From positions 1 through 10,570 of the forward strand of contig JAUWWP010000053.1 of NCBI GenBank assembly GCA_030616835.1: a stretch of DNA of 10,570 nucleotides, written 5' to 3'. The position numbers and the translations under genes were made by a program. Source of the DNA: Deltaproteobacteria bacterium (GTDB lineage: Bacteria; Desulfobacterota; G020345765). The first letter of the stretch is position 1. The number at the start of each line of letters is the position of its first letter. The notes beneath the pieces are model-generated. The model saw nothing but the letters and a program-made list of their open reading frames with translations, did not search any database and had not been told where the DNA came from. Shown here piece by piece: positions 8,401 through 10,570 of this stretch.

Positions 8401-9305
8401 AAGCTGAGCGCCGATTTATGACTAAACCCCCCTCTCCCCCCCTCCCTCGGGGCAGGGTTCTTGACGATCTGAGAAGAGAGAAGTATCTGATTCACCCGGA
8501 GGAGAAGGCTCCCATCCGCCAGATCCTTTATCCAATTGCGGAATATCTTCCTCAATGGGGATCGGCAAACTTAGGGAGCTTCGAACTGGAGGAGGCTAAC
8601 CTGGTCAGTGAGGGCTTCAACCCTTCACTTAAAAGGGTCTGGGATGAGGTGGCAATGATGCTGAATCCCCCTACCGCAAGCCTTTATCTTGAGGATCAAG
8701 GGAAAGTCGACCGCATTCGCTTGAGTTTTATGCCTTCGGCCATTATCTTCAATCTCGCCTTTTTACGTTCACTTACCGAAAAAGAGGCCCGCTTTATCTT
8801 AGGAAGGAGCCTCGAGCACCTGAAGAACAAACATCATTTCTTTCAGATGTTAACTAAGGGAGAGCTCTGGAGAATAGTCACTTTGCTAAGGTCCCTGTCT
8901 TCTTCGAAGACACCAGTTACCGGAGTCACGGAACCTCAGGAAAAGCTTTTAAGGAAGATGCTGAAGACCCTGGGGCAGTCTCACTCCGATAAATCGGGAA
9001 AGAAGCTTGCCTCGATCTTCAAATCCCTGAAGGAGAATGAGCTTCCAGGATGGCTTAAATCTCTGGAGCATACTGCCAATCGGGCTGGGCTTCTGGCTTG
9101 CTCCGATCCCTTAGCTGCCTTCTCCGCATTGATTAAGTTCCGATTAAAAAGAGAGGAAGTTAGCTCAGAGCTAAAAGATAAGGGCCTGAGCATGTTTTTG
9201 GAGGACAATAAGGATCCGTTGCTGGAGGAAGAGATTCTGGAGCTGCTGAAGTTCTGTATCTCCCCGGAATGCCTTCTGCTCAGGAGGGAGTTAGGAATAA
9301 GGTAA
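2433..9305 (+). CDS. Giant tetratricopeptide-repeat protein with LmeA-like N-terminus and degenerate M48-like C-terminus
   Basis: A 2290-residue protein of unknown function. No signal peptide is evident. Residues about 25-245 are not TPR: alternating beta strands (LRLNKATLFEVLHIDNLEIEI, then VKIHFLKNQLMISGSYL and VNFTIKGFF) resemble LmeA/DUF2993-type lipid-binding domains. A hydrophobic patch lies at 178-202. Degenerate TPRs start near 260. From 391 to about 1993 I count 22 tandem units of about 72 residues. Each pairs a W-containing TPR (LPALexLAxIYrxexxWEELixlYe) with a canonical one (lGxIWeekLxxxxxAIxxYrxALxiDP). A Pro-rich linker follows at 1999-2008. The C-terminal domain matches the M48 metallopeptidase layout but reads R2125-S-L-E-H2129 instead of HExxH, so it is probably inactive. 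Such very long TPR proteins with W-E-E-L units are known from Myxococcota and relatives, where they are presumed scaffolds. It is flanked by divergent holA and a convergent DUF2914 gene, so it is probably transcribed alone. Confidence 0.93.
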   Translation: MAEKSTHIGKHLAVVPESPPVSLGFAINLIEGRGILRLNKATLFEVLHIDNLEIEILDLTFPVEITRGAEAFRDTLCEVNDFQFSLFETKLNRFIRERIDYSSQGFEQVKIHFLKNQLMISGSYLAEKGPVNFTIKGFFSSLEEGGLRLSLYDFRTYGWLPFPPPYLAVKLMEPLEEYFFKLLNCSSLLFDPFLLFFSSILPQMGWRAPRFDSLSLNEIKLSQGRFSLKASSKLTNGSPVKLQEDIDISLLKIREEQSFFQEGEELLSQGKISTAAQAYELRRSSYPQYGLAVERLCQIYGSDADTFSKALELGSGYLKEEPNCIPILNTFASISYAQEDWERSATYYERLVEKAEKEGSTPDIIYGNLILGEIWSKLNPGKALTAYEKVLKVDFKNQSALKALGSLYRHQGDHQKALGSYEQLIEMSEDKIQILSFQTQIGKIYEEGLAQWDEAISAYQKALELDANYLPAWEALASTFLRQEDFSRAIRTYDRLIPKHLELSDYDKAASLQVAIGRIWEKKLSRVDNAILRYSQALEIFPEQEEALERLAGLYAQQRAWPKVLEVCEGMMRSALNQGDQTRVLGLLYTIGKLWQEKLKNVEKAIAHYQQITLLDPKYLPALEVLAQIYSQREDWTSLVSAYQQQIEAIEDPSRLSSIYFSMGMIQEERLSQINEAISAYRESFSLDPSFLPAWKSLSEIYRKEAQWEDLLQLYQERVSSIKEMPQTMPLLMELGELLRDKLAEPERAILSYRQVLKINPGHLPALKALAGIYREEGRWAELLEVLENQAGLSKESSQITSLYLEMGGILDTQLKEPGQAITIFEQALTRKPACEPAQEALCRLYHQEERWEELIKLYQGELELEEEPGRQLTLYWKIGQLLDTRLSQLAEAEQYYKRVLEIDPSFLQALQSLTKIYYQEEKWRELTEVLTRQIEIVDDRSERLSLYHQLGGIWKEKLAEVDRAISSFREALKVDPDYLPSLEELNELYWWIGDWEGLAKLYEKMTSVYTDPLLVLSLQLKLGWIEKDRFCRMDRALESFGKALQIDPQCQEALGAMAGILWQEGNWQDWIQATELQAHLLKDDRQAIKLHQQIGQVWDEKLSHPERAAQKYRHILEQEPDFLPALKSLREIYQRESNWEELIEIYERLALAVEDDSQAARYHYQAGKLWLEKLSGPDLAILSLRRALELDPSFHPALDDLKLIYRKMEDWESLVGLIQQQVEDTEDPGQAPPLYWEMGQILEENLGRTQEAIAKFEEALKIDPTYSPALDFLEKIYRRVERWEDLIRVYERKARIEKQDNCSLHYEIAKLWEEKLLQEDKALKEYQEAVKMDPNYLPALESLAKIYFKKEQWKELAGIFRQQAEALGVTEEGLSFLLGAGEIWEERLSQPDQAIDSYRRALSLNPSFAPALESLKNIYLSEGRWEEFIEVAEKIVTTSEEKTIRFELLLKMAEVFEKELARTSEAIRSYQRAVEVDPDRIAPRESLAELLSREGRLEEAKPNYEHLLKILPEAEVGKTLEVALNLARIEEQLDIAEAAMQRYQWVLELKPDCVDALKALGNLLYRESRWVMARSIYAKFLKIFPAPEDLPTAVEIAYRVAEIEEKLGRRENAVKRYQQVIELDSKHLSAWENLADLHYQDKRWKMAKSTYERWLDLLPKEGERPNTVTAYCRLGEIEEILGAPEKAIVSYQKALELEPGSVAALEASIRIYRKQESWEDLIRSHNAQLKITSDPSQIFSLHYEIGQLLEEKVFRMEEAASSYRRALEINPSFRPALERLYSLNLWLEDREKGAEALSQLIRLERDPEKLKKYHFTLGDIYEKWLFDNSKAAYHYQELLKIGPKFAPAQEALSRVYEQLEDWERLAPLYKEMLDSLPEESPEIIPLSLKLAETYAQRLSDFSSAEALLHRLLSQTPEDPEVHFALGELYYQHESSSDKALEQYLWTLNRQPLRVGAYRALARLYDRLRLTEQALIIYSLLIILDPQNKEAERRFMTKPPSPPLPRGRVLDDLRREKYLIHPEEKAPIRQILYPIAEYLPQWGSANLGSFELEEANLVSEGFNPSLKRVWDEVAMMLNPPTASLYLEDQGKVDRIRLSFMPSAIIFNLAFLRSLTEKEARFILGRSLEHLKNKHHFFQMLTKGELWRIVTLLRSLSSSKTPVTGVTEPQEKLLRKMLKTLGQSHSDKSGKKLASIFKSLKENELPGWLKSLEHTANRAGLLACSDPLAAFSALIKFRLKREEVSSELKDKGLSMFLEDNKDPLLEEEILELLKFCISPECLLLRRELGIR
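8427..8456 (+). repeat. C-rich tract encoding the Pro linker at a domain junction
   Basis: The tract has runs of six C (8427-8432) and seven C (8436-8442), then CTCCCTCGGGGCAGGG. It encodes PPSPPLPRGR, residues 1999-2008, exactly where the TPR array ends and the C-terminal domain begins. Its composition is unlike the rest of the gene. It resembles a widespread C-rich intergenic repeat type, so it may be a repeat inserted in frame. The frame stays open through it. Confidence 0.5.
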
Positions 9306-9621
9306 ATTATGGCTCTTCACGGAATATAGCGGGTAGACAGAATTATCATTGCCAGAGGAAGAAGAATTTAATGTCAAATGTCAAAGCCCAAATATTAAAT
9401 AAGCCCAAATGCCAAAATCCAAATGATAAATGAATGTCAAATGACTAAATATCAAAAGATTTTTCTTCTTTTGCTTTGTAATTTGAACTTTGGATTTCAT
9501 TTGAACTTTGAGCTTTGACATTTGGATTTATCTGCTTTGTTATTTGGATTTAATCCCACATGCACGCGGGACAATTCGTGAGGAGCCTAAATTATCTCAT
9601 CCGAATCTAAGATTGGTAATC
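9306..9621. other. Convergent spacer between the TPR gene and the DUF2914 gene
   Basis: These 316 bp contain no gene I can support. The middle is a CAAAT-type inverted repeat (separate entry). The flanks (9306-9370 and 9536-9621) show no clear promoter or T-run terminator. Both neighbouring genes end here, so the repeat is the only candidate transcription-stop structure. Confidence 0.7.
9371..9535. repeat. Imperfect inverted repeat of CAAAT/ATTTG low-complexity units
   Basis: The left half iterates TGTCAAAT, CCCAAAT and CCAAAAT; the right half iterates the complementary ATTTGAA, CTTTGG and TTTGACATTTGG. Exact matching pieces include AAATCCAAATG (9415-9425) against CATTTGGATTT (9519-9529). 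AATGTCAAA near 9370 also matches TTTGACATT (9514-9522). At the centre CAAAAGA (9453-9459) pairs with TCTTTTG (9467-9473). A transcript from either side could fold into a long, weak hairpin that may act as a two-way terminator; this role is inferred. Confidence 0.6.
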
Positions 9622-10050
9622 TCATTTAATGGTAAAATTCAGGGTTGCCAGATTTACTCCCTCCAGACTCATTACCTCCACCCGCCATTTACCCTTCTGA
9701 TAAGCCTTAATTTTCTTAGAGCTGTAGGTCCGGAAATCAGGGGATTTAATGGAAAGGGTGATCTCGGCTAACTTCTTGTCCTGGTAATACCAGATGTGTT
9801 TGATTTTATCTCCCCCATTAGCTCCGGTAACCCTGGTGAAGCAGTAAAGCTTCCTGACATCGGAACGAAAGACCTCGTTCTCGCTAACCGGGGAGAGGTC
9901 TTTTACCTCCTTGCAGATAGCCGCCCCCACCACCCCGATTTTGGTTTTCTCTTGTTTCATTTTCTCTCCGGTGTCCTCTTTAGCCAGAGCAGGATTAAGA
10001 AGAGCGAGCGAGATTAGGAAAGCAGGCAGTATCATTTTAGCTGATCTCAT
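9622..10050 (-). CDS. DUF2914 family exported protein
   Basis: A 142-residue protein with a likely Sec signal peptide. It has basic MRSAK, a hydrophobic core at 6-18, and NPALA with probable cleavage after A23; no lipobox Cys is present. A Lys/Glu-rich linker (24-37) follows. The DUF2914 signatures are ICKEVKDLSPV (45-55), KLYCFTRVTGA (67-77), IKHIWYYQDKKLAEITL (83-99), FRTYSSKKI (106-114) and GKWRVEV (120-126). The function of the family is not known to me; a small beta-rich periplasmic domain is likely. Two Cys (46 and 70) could pair after export, which is inference. The ATG at 10050 has a strong Shine-Dalgarno TAGGAGGT on the minus strand (about 10066-10059). The upstream region and first codons are mirrored by a second gene start at 10524, so this is one of two divergent paralogues. 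Confidence 0.9.
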   Translation of the reverse strand: MRSAKMILPAFLISLALLNPALAKEDTGEKMKQEKTKIGVVGAAICKEVKDLSPVSENEVFRSDVRKLYCFTRVTGANGGDKIKHIWYYQDKKLAEITLSIKSPDFRTYSSKKIKAYQKGKWRVEVMSLEGVNLATLNFTIK

Positions 10051-10206
10051 CTTGCCTCTTACCTCCTATCTAACTTATAATCGGAAGTGGCCTGACCGCA
10101 TCAGATGGTATCTTCTTCCTTCTACTAAACAATCTCCTTCAAGTCAATGTATTTCTTACAGGACTTTCCCCGTTTTTAGGTAAACAGTGGATAGGCGGGG
10201 CTTTCC
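10004..10206. repeat. Left arm of large inverted repeat
   Basis: The arm mirrors 10366-10570 and covers the first 47 bases of the DUF2914 gene, its ribosome-binding site and its upstream region. Over 10004-10147 against 10427-10570 I count nine mismatches and no gaps in 144 bp. Further inward there is a 2-bp indel (five T at the left against seven A at the right), and the last 20 bp (10187-10206) match 10366-10385 exactly. The arm probably continues beyond the window on the right side. Confidence 0.9.
10119..10147 (-). promoter_or_regulatory. Possible promoter of the DUF2914 gene
   Basis: On the minus strand TTGACT (10147-10142) lies 17 bp from TAGAAG (10124-10119). The -35 and spacer are kept in the mirrored copy, but the -10 is poor. 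Conservation in both arms may only reflect recent duplication. Confidence 0.25.
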
Positions 10207-10229
10207 AGCCCCGCAAAGTAGGGGCCGAC
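10207..10229. repeat. Inner GC-rich inverted repeat, left half
   Basis: These 23 bp (starting AGCCCCGCAAAGTAGGGG) are the exact reverse complement of 10300-10322. They contain the GTAGGGGC core seen in the 2206-2237 palindrome. Confidence 0.85.
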
Positions 10230-10253
10230 GCCTGGCCTGCCGGAGCTTTCAGC

Positions 10254-10275
10254 CTTCGCAGCCGCTATGGCGAAG
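10254..10275. repeat. Small central hairpin CTTCGC/GCGAAG
   Basis: CTTCGC (10254-10259) pairs with GCGAAG (10270-10275) around AGCCGCTATG, near the axis of the large inverted repeat. It is typical of REP-like intergenic elements. Confidence 0.5.
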
Positions 10276-10299
10276 TAGGCTCGGCGTAGGCAGGTCTCT

Positions 10300-10322
10300 G
10301 TCGGCCCCTACTTTGCGGGGCT
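10300..10322. repeat. Inner GC-rich inverted repeat, right half
   Basis: Exact 23-bp reverse complement of 10207-10229. The halves are separated by 70 bp that hold the central hairpin. Confidence 0.85.
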
Positions 10323-10335
10323 GGTTCATCCTTCA

Positions 10336-10353
10336 TCCCGATGGACATCGGGA
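10336..10353. repeat. TCCCGATG-GA-CATCGGGA hairpin
   Basis: Second copy of the 2294-2311 element, sharing the core CCCGATGGACATCGGG and its GA loop. It sits inside the 43-bp segment present only on the right side of the large inverted repeat, so it is part of an insertion there or of a loss from the left side. Confidence 0.75.
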
Positions 10354-10426
10354 CTACGGAGAACGGGAAAGCCCCGCCTATCCACTCTTTACCTAAAAAA
10401 ACGGGGAAACTCCTGAGAGAAATACA

Positions 10427-10455
10427 TTGACTTGAAGGAGATTATTTAGTAAAAA
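10427..10455 (+). promoter_or_regulatory. Possible promoter of the second DUF2914 gene
   Basis: TTGACT (10427-10432), a 17-bp spacer and TAAAAA (10450-10455), the mirror image of the site at 10119-10147. It is slightly closer to consensus than its partner because of two base changes in the -10. Confidence 0.25.
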
Positions 10456-10523
10456 GAAGAAGATACCATCTGATGCGCTCAGGCCACTTCCGGTTAAAAG
10501 TTAGATAGGAGGTAAGACACAAG

Positions 10524-10570
10524 ATGAGATCAGCTAAAGTGATACTGCCTGCTTTCCTAATCTCGCTCGC
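10524..10570 (+). CDS. Second DUF2914-type gene, first 15 codons only, cut by window edge
   Basis: Reads MRSAKVILPAFLISL. It is identical to the start of the gene at 10050 except for Val in place of Met at codon 6. It has the same Shine-Dalgarno (TAGGAGGT, 10507-10514) at the same spacing. Only the signal-peptide region is visible, so it may be a full paralogue, a truncated copy or a pseudogene. The family call rests on its match to the neighbour. Confidence 0.65.
   Translation, partial: MRSAKVILPAFLISL

Larger units (their letters stand above)
10051..10523. other. Spacer between two divergent DUF2914 gene starts, built of nested inverted repeats
   Basis: All 473 bp are accounted for by mirrored upstream regions of the two genes (about 10051-10206 and 10366-10523) and a GC-rich palindromic core (10207-10322). 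The right side also has a 43-bp segment (10323-10365) that the left lacks. Open frames across it are artefacts of the repeats. Confidence 0.8.
10366..10570. repeat. Right arm of large inverted repeat, reaching the window edge
   Basis: Partner of 10004-10206. Matching bases in the gap-free part sum to 20574, so the mirror axis lies at 10287. Mismatches are scattered through non-coding and coding bases, as expected for two diverged natural copies. The outer end cannot be seen. Confidence 0.9.

Noticed and set aside
9552..9570. Minus-strand terminator for the DUF2914 gene (CCCGC/GTGGG hairpin)
   Set aside because: The stem is only five pairs including a G-T, and no T-run follows.
9796..10183. 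Plus-strand open frames opposite the DUF2914 gene
   Set aside because: They are antisense to a well-supported DUF2914 gene and have no recognisable protein features.
10187..10385. Insertion sequence with terminal inverted repeats
   Set aside because: The inverted arms enclose no transposase, and the outer arms extend into coding sequence of the two mirrored genes, so gene duplication explains them better.
10187..10396. Plus-strand open frame of 69 codons at the inverted-repeat axis
   Set aside because: It consists entirely of palindromic repeat DNA, so its composition is set by the repeats.

Overview
The window looks like chromosomal DNA of a Gram-negative-type, probably uncultured bacterium. 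Evidence: a lipid II flippase (MurJ), a bacterial S20 protein, a classic HolA, a myxobacterial or deltaproteobacterial style of very long TPR protein, and a DUF2914 protein with a signal peptide. Intergenic spaces carry the short palindromes and CAAAT/TTTGCA low-complexity stretches often met in Desulfobacterota, Myxococcota and candidate-phylum genomes. The sequence alone does not fix the phylum. I saw no tRNA, rRNA, CRISPR, phage or transposase gene.

Layout. Positions 1-616 (minus) are the N-terminal 205 codons of murJ, cut by the left edge. A 200-bp divergent spacer holds a hairpin, a low-complexity stretch and back-to-back promoters. rpsT (817-1083, plus) then converges on holA (1080-2105, minus), and the two stop codons share a 4-bp TTAA. 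The 327-bp spacer 2106-2432 carries a 32-bp perfect palindrome, a second hairpin, a 13-bp tandem repeat and a strong-looking promoter. That promoter leads into one giant gene (2433-9305, plus; 2290 codons). Its product has an N-terminal beta-rich domain that resembles the LmeA/DUF2993 type, about 22 double-TPR units of about 72 residues, and a C-terminal domain that looks like an M48 metallopeptidase with its HExxH motif destroyed. A 316-bp convergent spacer with a CAAAT-type inverted repeat follows.

The right end is the most unusual structure. A DUF2914 gene (9622-10050, minus) and the start of a second, nearly identical gene (from 10524, plus, cut by the right edge) diverge from a shared 473-bp spacer. 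The spacer and both gene starts form a large inverted repeat, about 94% identical over the 144 bp I aligned in each arm. Nested GC-rich palindromes lie at its centre, and one arm has a 43-bp insertion.

How the genes relate: murJ, rpsT and holA are housekeeping genes (peptidoglycan export, ribosome, replication clamp loader) with no direct functional link to each other. The TPR giant appears to be transcribed alone and is best read as a scaffold or protein-interaction platform. The DUF2914 genes look like small exported proteins of unknown role.
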